From contig NW_025778875.1 of the NCBI RefSeq assembly GCF_021130785.1, positions 1-64,000 of the forward strand: DNA of 64,000 nucleotides, written 5' to 3'. The notes below the pieces were generated by a model that was not told where the DNA came from, searched no databases, and saw nothing but the letters and a program-made list of their open reading frames with translations. Shown piece after piece: positions 52,776-64,000 of this stretch (position 1 is the first letter of the stretch; the number at the start of each line of letters is the position of its first letter). The DNA comes from Homalodisca vitripennis. Lineage: Eukaryota > Arthropoda > Insecta > Hemiptera > Cicadellidae. The translations under genes and the position numbers were made by a program.

Positions 52776-53265
52776 AATTAACTGGATTATAGAAGGCCAC
52801 ACACAAAGGCCTCAGAAAGTGAATATGTGGGCTGGAATAATAAACAATAACATTGTAGGACCATTTGTGATAGATGGAAATCTAATAGGCGAAATTTATT
52901 TCAATATGTTGACAAATAACATTTTGCCAGCAGTGCGTGCTCTTCTTGGGGCAAATTTTAATGCAGTATGGTTTCAGCAAGATGGAGCACCACCCCATTA
53001 CTATTTGCGGGTGCGCAATCTGTTAGATGAAGTGTTTCCTAACCGTTGGATTGGTCGCAGGGGTACCGTTGAGTGGCCGGCTAGGTCACCGGATCTTAAT
53101 CTACTAGATTTCTTTTTGTGGGGCTTCTTAAAAGATAATGTGTATAAAACTAAACCAGCCAAAATTGAGGAGCTGACAAATCGTTTATTAGAAGAAGCAA
53201 GAAGAATTACACCCGAGATGCTTCACAATGTGACTGCACTAGGTTTTTATAATACAGTAGACTAG
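52776..53265 (+). pseudogene. Mariner-type transposase, 3' part (second and third catalytic Asp)
   Basis: Resumes within a few bases of the LTR after a small frame change and runs to a TAG at 53263-53265. It contains KVNMWAGIINNNIVGPF, WFQQDGAPPHY (second catalytic Asp), FPNRWIGRRGTVEWPARSPD and LNLLDFFLWGFLKDNVY (third Asp). Counting between the Asp of QQDGAPPH and that of LLDFFLW gives 41 intervening residues, suggesting a DD41D subgroup rather than classical DD34D mariner. The last codons and the stop lie inside the right long inverted repeat. An apparent longer frame from 52504 merely reads in from the LTR. Confidence 0.88.
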
Positions 53266-53749
53266 CTCATTGCCAACAAGTGTTCGGAGAGCAGTTTGAG
53301 CACCTCATTTGAAAGGTATGGTTTATTTTTTGTAATACATAGGTAATTTTTAATTTAATTCTGTTGGATAATTGTGTTCCATAAAGTGTCATTTTCAGTC
53401 AGAACAGTTTACTTGAGACTGTGAAATTGCGGAGAAATAATAATTAATCAAACGTTACTTATGAAATTCAAACGGCCCGTACTCTGGATAGGGTCAACCT
53501 TTTTAAGTGCGGTTTGCGGTAATGAGTTTTCTCTTTACTAGGCCTTTAATTTGATACCGAACCCGGCCTATGCTTACATTTAAGATTTTCGTCCGACTCC
53601 TCACGGGCCGTCCCCCTGAAAAGATAAAATGTCCCCACTGGTCTCAAAAACTAGGTTCTTAATGCAAAGTGGTGATGTACAAAATTTAATTTGTATAAGT
53701 GAAGCCATACAAAATTAGTGAAAGCGTTTCCATACTTTTTTCCACCCTG
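53247..53749 (-). repeat. Long terminal inverted repeat, right (~503 bp)
   Basis: Inverted match to 41251-41750. Includes the end of the transposase gene at its inner border. Confidence 0.9.
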
Positions 53750-53751
53750 TA
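53750..53751. other. TA target duplication, right (mariner)
   Basis: TA directly follows CCACCCTG. Confidence 0.8.
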
Positions 53752-55897
53752 TGGCTCTATATTTATCTATTGGTTAATTTTCTTGAGCTCTTGTCTCATG
53801 ATTTTATACCTGGCAGGGAGATCATATACAAATTTTTGAAACTTTATGACATCTATTGTAACAACAAACGTCAAGTGTCTGCAACCACACTGTTATTTTA
53901 AAACAATCATCTTCAGTAATTATGCTGGTCGTAAATGTACATTACAGCTAAGGATATGCTCATCGTTATCCTTTACATTGTAATAAATGGAATTCATGAG
54001 TTGAAATAATAAAGTAGGAAAATGTTCCAGGCGCATAACAGAACTGTCAACGCAAACATTTTAAAGACAGCCAAATTGTATACAGAATGTTTTGTGAAAA
54101 ATACGCATCACGAAAATACGCTTTTAGTTCTTATGAACAGCTGAGACATTGTGACTAACATTCAAGATATTAATGCAATTATTTGACTCTTCCTTCAGAA
54201 ATCACAACAAATTTTCTTATGTTTAATCATTTAGCTTTTGCTACATAAATATAGTTTTTACATTAATAATGGTTATAATTCATGTTTTAACAAAGAATGA
54301 AAATAATGAATAACAGATTTTAGAGTCTCTATTATAATTAAGGCAGTCCAGGATTTATCTGTTGTAATAAAATATGTAAAATCGTTATTAAATTACTGAA
54401 TAACATGTACAACAGTATGAGCAAACCAAGCTAGTACAAAATACTTTTTTAATTTTAAAAAGCCAAATTTTCAGAAATTGAATCAAAATATTTCTTATAG
54501 TATGACTACGTTAGACATTTTAAAAGTGAGTGACTTGAGTCACTTAGTGTGGATATTATCTTTATTATCAATTAATTGTAATTTTAAGAGTGGACATATA
54601 GAGTTTATAAATACCTAAAAGTTAGTGTAGTGTTTATTTTAAATTGTAAAATTTTAGTAAAAAACCACTTGAACCAGCATAGTTGAAATCTGTCACATAT
54701 TACTAGAACATCGTGTTTCGAATGGACTAAGCACACGGGGTTGAAGATCTCTTAGATTGTAGTAATGTATATTCGGTATTGCATTGTTTACTTATAAGTT
54801 TAATTGTGCCAAATAAAACTTACAAGCACCATTTTTAGAAAGTAAGTAAACTTATGACTCGCCTAGTTGCTGTCAAAATAGAGTATTAAAGAACTTAAAT
54901 GATAACTTTGGGTCGGCCTGGTGGTTATAATGTTATTTAGATTTTTTCATATGAACGTAATCGTGTAATGAAACTTGAAAATTAAATTCCTTTCATGATG
55001 ATTTTGTCGAAAACACCGCGACTTCAGAATCTTGGCATAACATTACAGCTGTAGTCGTAAAAGGAAGATTAGAATAATGTTAGAGAAGAATTATTCTACT
55101 AGAAGTTAAACAAGAACTTACTCTTGCCTAAAACATAATCGCGGCGGTATTGGCCATTTAACGAGACAACTTATATAACGATAACATGGTCTCGTGAAAA
55201 AGACATCACCACAACTAATCACGTATTAATCTGGAAAATTAAAAATTATGGTTGTCTATAAAATCGGTTTTACGGGCGAAGATTTTACGTGACAACGTCT
55301 TTTTCTCGGTAGAATATTTATTGATATGAATATTATTAAATTGCACAATAGGAACAAGGAATTGAATGAAAATAAGAATTGCACAAATTTTAACTATAGA
55401 AATATATTTTGTTTACTAAAACCTTGTACATAATTTGAAATTAATTAAAATTTTTTATTGTAAATGGTAAAGTTGAATAAAAACATTTACTAAAATTGGA
55501 ATTTGAAATTCTTGCTAAACACAGTTAAATTCTAACTCCGCGCGTGGTGATTGGTCGGTTTAGTTCGTTTGTTTGGTCGCACTGTTATGACAGGTTAGAG
55601 GTTATAATTTGTTATTTTAAATGTTTGACTAGCACTACGCGCTGTTTCTTCTCAATCGACTGAATTACGATTGATTGCAGAGTGATTTAAACTAATAATT
55701 TAATTAACACTATCAACATTTGTCAATAGTATGACATAACCTATAAACTCAGTTTCTCAACTTTTGTGTCAATCTAACAATTAATCAACCAATCATAGTT
55801 TACGATAATGAAATATCAGTGTACAATTATTTACCTTTATTGTTGTAGTTGTTGTAAATGACGAATCTAAGCACTCCACATTTTCACGAATAAACAT
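53752..55897. other. AT-rich spacer
   Basis: No gene or element recognised. The last 400 bases become less AT-rich towards the duplicated GC block. Confidence 0.55.
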
Positions 55898-55974
55898 AGT
55901 TATCTGCTTTATCCCGTGCGGCGGACCCACAGTTATCTGCTTTATCCCGTGCGGATCCCGTGCGGCGGACCCAC
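55898..55974 (+). repeat. GC-rich local tandem duplication
   Basis: AGTTATCTGCTTTATCCCGT plus GCGG occurs at 55898 and 55931, and ATCCCGTGCGGCGGACCCAC at 55911 and 55955. The block is thus one 33-bp unit followed by a rearranged second copy, within an otherwise AT-rich region. Confidence 0.85.
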
Positions 55975-56085
55975 TGGACGGGCATCGTAACGTTACCGGG
56001 CGTTACACTTTTTCATGAGTGACACCGAGCCGCAAACCTAATTTAAGACGTTGTCACGTCAAAAAAATCATTAAAGGTAAGTTAC
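55900..56085 (+). promoter_or_regulatory. Possible promoter or noncoding first exon
   Basis: A GC- and CpG-rich patch is followed by a good splice-donor sequence, AAAGGTAAGTTAC, at about 56073-56085. That is the pattern of a 5' noncoding exon on the plus strand. No downstream coding exon was recognised in the window, so this is only a suggestion. Confidence 0.22.
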
Positions 56086-56828
56086 TTTACCATGTACACA
56101 TTTACTTTATATTACACCCAAACTAAATGTCGCACATGAAAGGGATAATTTTTAATACGATAATGTAATTTTTACTTACGAACAAGGAGCGCGAGAAGTT
56201 GCTTGGCATTAAGATCATCAGCTAAAAAGTTTAAACTACTACAAAGAAAAAACTACTACGCGTGCCAATTATATTATTATTCCATCAACTCAGCGTCGTA
56301 TCTAGACAACTGCAGAAACATCACAGTAGAAACTCCTTTCCATCAAACCTACCTCACATTAGATAAATTAGGCAGAAGGAAGATTTACTTAATCATTTCA
56401 AATGCCTTTTGATAACTTTCCTAATCTATAATATTTTCCACTTTTCATTTATAATTACAATTCTGTAAGACCCGCGTATCAAATTTGGTAATGTATCAGT
56501 TAAACAGATATTCGTGAAAACAGTGAGAAAATTATCAAAACCAAACATTTGGCAAATCGTTTGGAAATCACGTTTAGCACAAACAAGAAAACGATAGTCA
56601 GGTAAAGCGAAAAATTGTCCATTTGAGAGTCTTTACGCACGACAGGAAGCAGTTTACACAGGACGTGACTGTACTGTCAGCAGAGGTCATTGTAACTCCT
56701 TTATGGTTAACACAGTTTATGTACCCTAGTGTGGAGGGAAAGTTACTGTATACTTTTACCGTTTCAGAAAGATCCACAACCTGAAATAAACACTATGGTG
56801 ATTAATAGATTTTTCAAACTATATATAT

Positions 56829-56865
<37 letters not shown>

Positions 56866-57676
56866 GATTTACTCATGAAACTAAGTACATTATTCTAGGA
56901 TAAAGGAAATATTAAAAATATTTAAACCACTTTTAATTTCGGACTTTCATACTACTTGTCTACGGGATGATATTGAAATAAAGTGTATTTGTTGTAAGAT
57001 TTTAAACTTCCAGCTAGCCGACAAAGAGATTTTTCAAATATTACATAAAATTACAGACATTTCTTTGTTTTAACAAGTTCTTAAAATGAAGAAACATTTA
57101 TAATATATTATACAATGTTAACGCATGGCAATTTACATTTAGATATGTTTCTAACAATAACCTTATTTTCTTCAGTTCAAGATAAATGTACTTCATATAT
57201 ACGACAACATACTTAGTTTCGTTGATTTCAACTAGGCTACCAAAAACATATCCACGAAGTCATTTTTGATCTTCTTACTGCCAGATAAGGATATTGTGTT
57301 ACAAACTAAATATATGATCTTTATTTTTAACGAAAAAAAAACGAATTTATCACCCTGCACGTCATATATTAGGGTCTGATCAATAGTTATTGTGATATTC
57401 AACTAGCGTAGAAACGGAACTAAAGGGCAAAGAATCGGTCTAATCATTTAGAAACATTTAATAAATCAACAAAAAACAAAAATTATGTAGCAAATTCAGC
57501 ATAAAAATGATGTATTTCCAATCAATTAAATATTTAATACTAGCCTGGAAACTAATTTTAAAGTGAGTAAAAAGGGAGTAATGTACACTCAAAATCTGAA
57601 AAGTGAATGAAGTTCATCATATGCACATAAGGTAACCTATACAGTAGGGGACACTTCTTTGAGAATTAATCAATCA
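56086..57676. other. AT-rich spacer with (TA)n
   Basis: A (TA)n tract lies at 56820-56865. The frame at 56203-56412 shows no motif. Nothing else recognised. Confidence 0.5.
56820..56865. repeat. (TA)n microsatellite
   Basis: TA repeats with one AA phase slip. Confidence 0.95.
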
Positions 57677-57682
57677 TATATA

Positions 57683-57728
<46 letters not shown>
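57677..57728. repeat. (TA)n microsatellite
   Basis: TA repeats with one TT phase slip. Confidence 0.95.
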
Positions 57729-57731
<3 letters not shown>

Positions 57732-57839
57732 TTTTAAATAAACATTGAATCACAAAAAGTACTTGCTCCGCCGGGACTCTATATATATACAATAGTAAAA
57801 CTTTAAAAAAATGTTTAATTTTCTTATTTTTATACAACG

Positions 57840-58330
57840 TACAATTTCTAGGAATTCATCTTCAGGCACTACTTGGTTAATTTAATTTATGAAAATAAAT
57901 CTTTAAAACCAAATTTTCATATGTTTTAACTACCTTAGTGGCTAAATTTGTTGTATTTAATTTTTACGTGTGATGAATAAAATTCTTTAAAAGTGTATCG
58001 AATAATAAATTTGATTTTAGAAAATATTTATCATTTAACACTATACCATGATTAATGTTGGCACTTTTGTAAATTTCAAAAATGTTCTAAATTTGACAAT
58101 AGGCAACTTTTAGCATGTAAAGTTTTAAGATTTTGTTCGATGTTTGTGTATGTATGGCTGGTGTTCTTTAAATGGTCTGCATATTTTGAATTTGATGATG
58201 TTTTCAGTGCCTTTACATGTTCATTAAATCTAATTTTGGAGGATCGGCTGGTTTGTCCAATATAGTGGGAACTTACATAGTCACATTAATCATTGATAAA
58301 AACCTATATTTTGTTTACAAATGGTGTCTT
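57840..58330 (-). pseudogene. Penelope-like element relic: GIY-YIG endonuclease and 3' end
   Basis: The minus strand from about 58280 reads SHYIGQTSRSSKIRFNEHVK, then SNSKYADHLKNTSHTYTNIE, the GIY-YIG nuclease pattern found at the C-terminus of Penelope-like retroelements (YIGQT-R, arginine and EH positions, then the NT-HTY segment). After further frame changes AKSCLLSNLEHF follows (about 58060-58110). Farther on (about 57845-57870) the minus strand has CCTGAAGATGAATTCC, a sequence type common near the 3' end of such elements. The reverse transcriptase part is not visible upstream. It is 5'-truncated and decayed. Function in intact relatives: nicking of the target for reverse transcription. 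Confidence 0.7.
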
Positions 58331-59847
58331 ACAACTATAAATTATTTAATAGTATTAACATACTGTGGTAAATAATATATTATAAAATAACTAAATCGTA
58401 TAAATCTAAACAGTCTCATAAGTTGCAGGTTACTTAGAATCTCATTTGGATAAATCAAGTTTAAATATTTAACGAAAAACACCAAAATGTCTAAATAATT
58501 ATGCATTTTTAGTTATCTGTTGTGGTTTTCTATCTAGTAAAATACATAAGTCAAAAATTTTAATAGAGAAAATGTAGTTTTATAATACATATAAAAGGCA
58601 GCTGTCGAGTTTCCGAAGTTCGTCTTCAACGGAACTGGCGAAATTTATTGTCACAAAACCTCATCTGATTTTCCATTCACTTCCGACGTTATTTCCGTGT
58701 AACGAAAATTAATTAAACGAATTTTGATTAATTTACTGTAACTTTGTGGAAATAATGGTGAATACTACAATTGCCGAAACTTCCAGCCGATTAAAATTAA
58801 ATTTGGTACTAAGTCCCTAGTTGTACATTTTTCGAGTAGGGGCCAGTTGGTCTGAAACAATAACAAGCTTCAAGATGGCGGATATTTACATTTGTGAAAC
58901 ATTTTTATGTATTCATTTATAGCTGCTTTGGTGGATGATAGTAAGTATGTTTAAACTAAAGTTTGTACAAGAGTCTTACTGTGAAATTGGACATTTTCTG
59001 GGAATACAAAGAGCTCAGCATTAGTCTACAAGAATTTTAAATAATTATTGCAAGTAAATATTTTTATATTATATTAACAGGGATATGAAACTTGGTAAAC
59101 AATGTGTTTTTTCACCGCAGATAAATATTAAATTAGGAAGTGATTAGTTTATTATATTCCTGTAATTATCTGAAAATAAAGTTCAAGCAAAGAAACCGAG
59201 AGCTGGGATCTAGAACTGAAGTTTGCCGCCATTGTTAGTAAAAGTTTTTAAAAGAAATTAAAAGTTTGCAGTTTAATACAAACTTTAATAAGACATTTTT
59301 ATTCGGGAAGTTTTAGAGGAAAAACAGATCTTAAAAAAGTAATCATAAAGTAATTTTCAGGGCCATAATCATTGTTACATCCCAATTTATTCGTTTGGAA
59401 TTATTAATGATATATATATATAAAATATTTTATGGTATATTATAATATAACAAGTAATATATCCCGTATAATTCTTAGCTGTGGTGAATCAATTGCATTA
59501 AATCAGCACTTTTGCTATTTATATGCATACAACTATGTTGCTCTTACTCCTAAATTTCGGATTTGGATTTTTATTAATATTTATTTGATTATGGCCTGAT
59601 CAAGCTTAGCCAAATGGACTGTGGCACAGTCTTGTACATACAAAGTAAATGAAAATGTTGTATCCCAAAATGGACTTTAAAACTATGACTTAGTTCTAAT
59701 GCGTTAGATTAAAAGTGGAATCTAGAATCATTATGGAAAATATTAATACATAAAACTTATCTATTAATGATATTAAATATTAATAGATAATTTTGAATCA
59801 ATTTTCCCGTTGTCATCAAGGTAACCTATGTTGTATATGCTGGGATA
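58331..59847. other. AT-rich spacer
   Basis: No reverse transcriptase remnants or other genes recognised. Confidence 0.5.
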
Positions 59848-60030
59848 GTTAGGCTACCTGTGTTGGTATATCACATGCTAAAACTCGTGTAAGTTACTAT
59901 TTTTAATAAATGTTTTATTCTGCTATTTTATTTTTTCCATTATGAACACTTATATGGACAATGTCAAATCCCATGGAGTGACGCGCCGTCGTCTATCTCA
60001 GTGCTCCTCATATAGAACTAAATCTTCTTT
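59848..60030 (+). repeat. Dispersed repeat E, copy 1
   Basis: Matches 61520-61730: TTAGG-TAC-TGTG, TATTTTAT-TTT-CCATTATG, ATAGGACAA/ATGGACAA, TCC(C)ATGGAGT-AC and CTCAGTG-T-C occur in the same order. Diverged; class unknown. Confidence 0.5.
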
Positions 60031-61519
60031 CACAATAATATATTGTCTTTAGTTAGGTAGAAAAATATAAATGAAATATTTAGGCTTCGCCTCATCCTCT
60101 TAGGTTTTTTAAACCCTAACGTAAAAACTGAAGAAATACAATGTTAGCAAGTGTTTAAGTTATTTTTAGATATCTAAACTATAATTTTTACACACAATAA
60201 ATCTTTTTTATGGACAAAAGAAAGTATTTAGGCAGAAAATCATGAGACCATGAGATCACTTAAAACTTAGTTAAGTATAAAGTATCCCCCTCTATTTTTT
60301 TCATAGCTCCTTTAATTCATTTTCATTACAAACAGTGATGTATTTTTTATATATTTATACAATCTACTCGCTTTTTTTTCTTTCCTTTTTCGTTTTGGAA
60401 AATTGTATGTTATAATATCAATTATTTTTATCAATATAGTCTCTTACCTACATATTATTTAGTGAAAGTCTGAGGTAGTTAAGAAAATGTAATATATAAT
60501 TTATATTAATATTCATCTATACACATGTAGATATATCAAGGTACACGCCGTATTACGGATCTTACAACTTAATTATTTACTAGAATATAAATATATAATA
60601 ATTTATACTAATTATTATTATTTCTCTGTAAAGAATAATTATAACCATATAATATACATTTAAGTGTAAACAATTGAATGTATATTACTGAATGTGAAAC
60701 TGTTCCCTTATTTAGTACATTCCAGAAGCAATATTTGACTGACATAAAAAATTCTTATTTAATCATAAATAATGACTTATGTTTAGTTTAATAAATAACC
60801 TTTATTATTTGCTCTCTGCAGGAAATAATTAAGAACCGAAATAGTAAAACAATAATAGCTGCCCAAGAACACGCAGCTCTATTCAATAGACGGCATTTCT
60901 ATCGTTTAAATGGTAATTATAATTAACATTGTTGTTGACACTGACATTTTGTTGATACATTTTGTAAAAGGAAAGACATTATAAAATATAAATAGACGGT
61001 AAGGTCAGAATATTGTTTTGGCGAAAGACATTTTTACACGTCTGTGAACGACTTAAATTGAAAATGATTCTTAAGGTTAATATTTGCTGACGGATGATGT
61101 ATTGAGTGTTGTACTCTTAGTTCCCCATACGGACAATCCACAGTAATGGTTTGGATAAAAGCATTTATAGTAAGTGGGTAAAAGAATGTTTTCACTAACA
61201 AAACGGGACAGTCTGTATTAAAAAACACGCCGGTTCACAAATTTTGGAAAATTTGTCAATATTCTTTGTGCAGTCTTGGTCTTCTAGCGGTTCACATATT
61301 TGCCGCATTAGTCGCCTAGCAACTCATGGTAGTGCCATCACAGTTTTCGTGTATTCCACTATTATGGGATTCTCATCAACATCACACCTTTCTCTCCTAG
61401 AACCTGCATACAGTCACTGTACATTTTGAAATAAGCGACACTGCTTGTCATAACTGGCTTTGCTGCGGTCACATTAAAAATTTTCAATTTATAGCACAAT
61501 TTTATTTTCTATGTTAAGC
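60031..61519. other. AT-rich spacer
   Basis: Two opposite-strand frames near the end (61034-61228 minus, 61244-61429 plus) lie in a less AT-rich patch but have no recognisable domain; that patch could be a relic of an element. Confidence 0.45.
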
Positions 61520-61730
61520 TACTTAGGTTACATGTGATAATATGTCACAAGTTTGAGTCTCTTATGGGAGTATTGAGTTTGCTTAAACATTTATTTATTC
61601 CTATATTTTATCTTTGCCATTATGGTTACCCATAGGACAAGTGAAAGAATTTTTACTAACAACTAAACAAATTCCATGGAGTTACATGTACCATCATGAA
61701 ACTCAGTGTTTCTTTTAAATAAATGAAGCT
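61520..61730 (+). repeat. Dispersed repeat E, copy 2
   Basis: Diverged partner of 59848-60030, in the same orientation; a further less AT-rich stretch (61740-62050) may belong to the same element. Confidence 0.5.
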
Positions 61731-64000
61731 TCATGCACAATTTTACGTCTAAAGAAGAGCTTGTTTTCGAGATATCTTGCGGATGGACAGAATTAAAACT
61801 TCTCCAGCCCCACGTGTTAATGAGTTAGTTACAACCAAGTGAAATGCGTTTCTTAGTACTTCTTTCAGGTCCTGTTCACAATGGACATTGTGACAGCTCC
61901 TAGACTGTCCAAACGTGTTTGGGGATCTTGTGAGCTACTTTTTGTGGCAGATTGGTATATTCCATCTTTATAGAAATTGCAGCTCCCTCTATAGCTTGCT
62001 ATAAAACCTCATAACACTATGTTCATCGTGTTCTATCCTTGCCCCAATTTTATTGTATCGATAAATTAACATAGCCTAGTCTATGCGGTTTTTTCAACGT
62101 AATTTAAATTTAGATGTATTAACTTTTATTAAGTATTAATCCATAAACGGTCCGTGAACTATATCTCTAGCTATATTATACTATTTACTACATTTAAAAC
62201 TAATATCTAAATATTTTTTCCCATACATATTCATTCATAGATTCCACTAAATCGTATTAATTACAGTGGTCAGCCGATTACGAGGTAAAGTTAATGCTCT
62301 GACTGTATCACGTGATAACAGAGGTCGCTTTACCAAGATTGAATTTACAGTAGCAATTCATTAGGAAACTAATCATTTCATCAAAGAACTCTAATAATCT
62401 CATTACAGGTACTCTGCGAGTTCCACTAATTTCCGGATACACAAAGCTGTGAGGTATATCGAACTGATTACTCAGTACAAAAGTAGCTTCATATTATTAA
62501 TATATTATTCACTTTCCATGCTTTGCATATTTGGATTCAATTGCAGCTCCCGAATTATGTAGCGAACTTATAACATCCCTGTACAAAATGGTGGACTTTT
62601 AAATACTTTTTTTTTAGCAAATTCATGAAGGACATTTTGCTTTTTTTATTGTTAGAATAATTGAAAAAACGCGAAAGGATTTAATTGACAATTTTTTTAA
62701 TCGGTATTACGAAACCTTAAGCAAAGTCAAGGTCAATAAATTTAATATAAGTCTTAGGATATAATTTTCTTATGAAAATAAAACATGTTCCAAAAAATAT
62801 TAATTGAAATGGTAAACATAGTTTTCAAATCTGCTTTGTTTAGTTTTAGGAAATATATTCGTAGTAATACAAAATGTAATCAGCTAGATAAGAGTATATT
62901 ATATTGATTAATATGTAACTTGAATTATATATCAATTTAAGTTAGGCTATATGATTGCAATTTCTTTTTTAAATTTTATTAAATGCTTATTTATTTACTT
63001 CTCAAAACGTAGTATAGTGATGCAAATTACAGTTGGGTATTTTCCAGGTGGTTTAATTAAGTAAGAGTGGTTTTCTTATGTGCTGTAGTATTAACGCCTA
63101 ATATAAATTCATTTAAAGCTCTTTTGGAATTCGACAGTAGCTAGTATTAAATAATTTGATTGCATATTTAAAATCAACTATTGTTGTTAATACCCTCCTG
63201 GAAAACTCTTTACAAGTAGAAACTAGGGCATTCTACGGAAAAACACCTTAGATTACGCTCATCCAATAATTAACTAGGTATTTACATTTTTTTTAAACCT
63301 TTTTACAAGATTTTTTTAAATGTATGTAGTTTTTTCTGATATTATTGCTGTTTATTTTAACGTTAATAATATGAGGAAATATTCAATAGGAAATGTTTAA
63401 CTAACTGCAAAAATATTTTTTCGCGTTTACACCATGACGGTAAATCCATTTTACCGCTTTTACATTTACACTTATTTATTCATGTCACTCACGTATGTAT
63501 ACACAAATTAGTGAAAATATATTACACGAGAAGTTTCCAACATGGATAAAAATCTAGTGTGTGAGAACCGGATTGGATAGTAAAGAGAAACCATATTTAT
63601 AATCCTGCTTCCTACAACTAGCTGTAAAATTTTCTGTTATACATATCTGAAACGAAATAGATGAAACTTATTTTAGTTTATGTATAAGGTTAGTTTTTAT
63701 GTACATACCATACATAAAAAACTTCAAAACGCTCAATCGATATAAATATATTTACCTGTATTCATTCTTGAATGTTTTAAAAACATTAAAGTGTACAAAA
63801 TATGTTATATTAATATATATAACGTATAGTTGCATTCAAGTTATTTAGTACATCACAAAGAAGAGAATAACACTCTTCTAAATGTCAAAAATTTATTATC
63901 TATGATAAACGTTAGAATCTTTTTTATCAAAGTATTCCAGCAAAACCACTTTACTTCAACATCAAAACTTCAAGGTGTTAAAATGTCATCGTGCCTTTAT
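61731..64000. other. AT-rich spacer to window end
   Basis: No gene, repeat pair or element end recognised. Confidence 0.5.

Larger units (their letters stand above)
41251..53749 (+). mobile_element. Mariner/IS630-Tc1 element with long inverted repeats, split by a gypsy insertion
   Basis: The ends CAGGGTGGAAAAAAAGTATG and its inverted complement are flanked by TA, the target of the IS630-Tc1-mariner superfamily. Without the 10.26-kb retrotransposon and one copy of its 4-bp target duplication, the element is about 2.24 kb with one transposase gene. The terminal inverted repeats are about 500 bp each, far longer than the ~30 bp usual for mariner. The element must have been in place before the gypsy insertion. 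Confidence 0.9.

Overview
The window reads as a non-coding, strongly AT-rich stretch of an arthropod, most likely insect, nuclear genome. Evidence is the intron-containing cuticle-protein exon with the 18-residue cuticle motif, a Ty3/gypsy LTR retrotransposon, several eukaryotic cut-and-paste transposon families, a Penelope-like fragment, (TA)n microsatellites, and long gene-free spacers. No operons, CRISPR arrays, rRNA genes or convincing tRNA genes were seen. The exact order (possibly Hemiptera) is a guess.

Layout. 224-2469 (minus) is a decayed pogo/Tigger/Jerky-like DDE transposase interrupted by a 47-nt poly(T) tract. 3376-4024 (plus) is the second exon of a cuticular-protein-like gene, broken by several one-base frame changes. 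4-19 kb is AT-rich spacer holding old repeat fragments and a ~530-bp tandem duplication (8614-9674). 19033-20714 is a transposase-less piggyBac-like element flanked by TTAA. A small mariner-like relic lies at 22629-22745. 30746-33341 is a decayed Mutator-like element with 16-bp terminal inverted repeats. 40384-40700 is a degenerate ~36-bp minisatellite.

The centrepiece is 41249-53751. A mariner/IS630-Tc1 element with TA target duplication and unusually long (~500 bp) terminal inverted repeats is interrupted inside its transposase gene by a complete Ty3/gypsy element (42516-52771) with 4-bp GCAT duplication and near-identical 2.45-kb LTRs. The gypsy element encodes Gag, protease, reverse transcriptase, RNase H and integrase, with no envelope gene. 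Its gag/protease junction carries a candidate recoding signal: the heptamer A AAA AAC, a UAG codon and a bulged stem-loop.

53.8-64 kb is mostly spacer with a GC-rich local duplication (55898-55974), a Penelope-like GIY-YIG endonuclease relic (57990-58330, minus), and an old dispersed repeat pair. The only plausible host gene is the cuticle gene, plus a few unassigned open frames (21901-22150, 36844-37299 and 39759-40034, all minus). Many frame breaks, and most differences between the two LTRs, are single-base changes in homopolymers, so some apparent pseudogenes may reflect assembly errors rather than decay.
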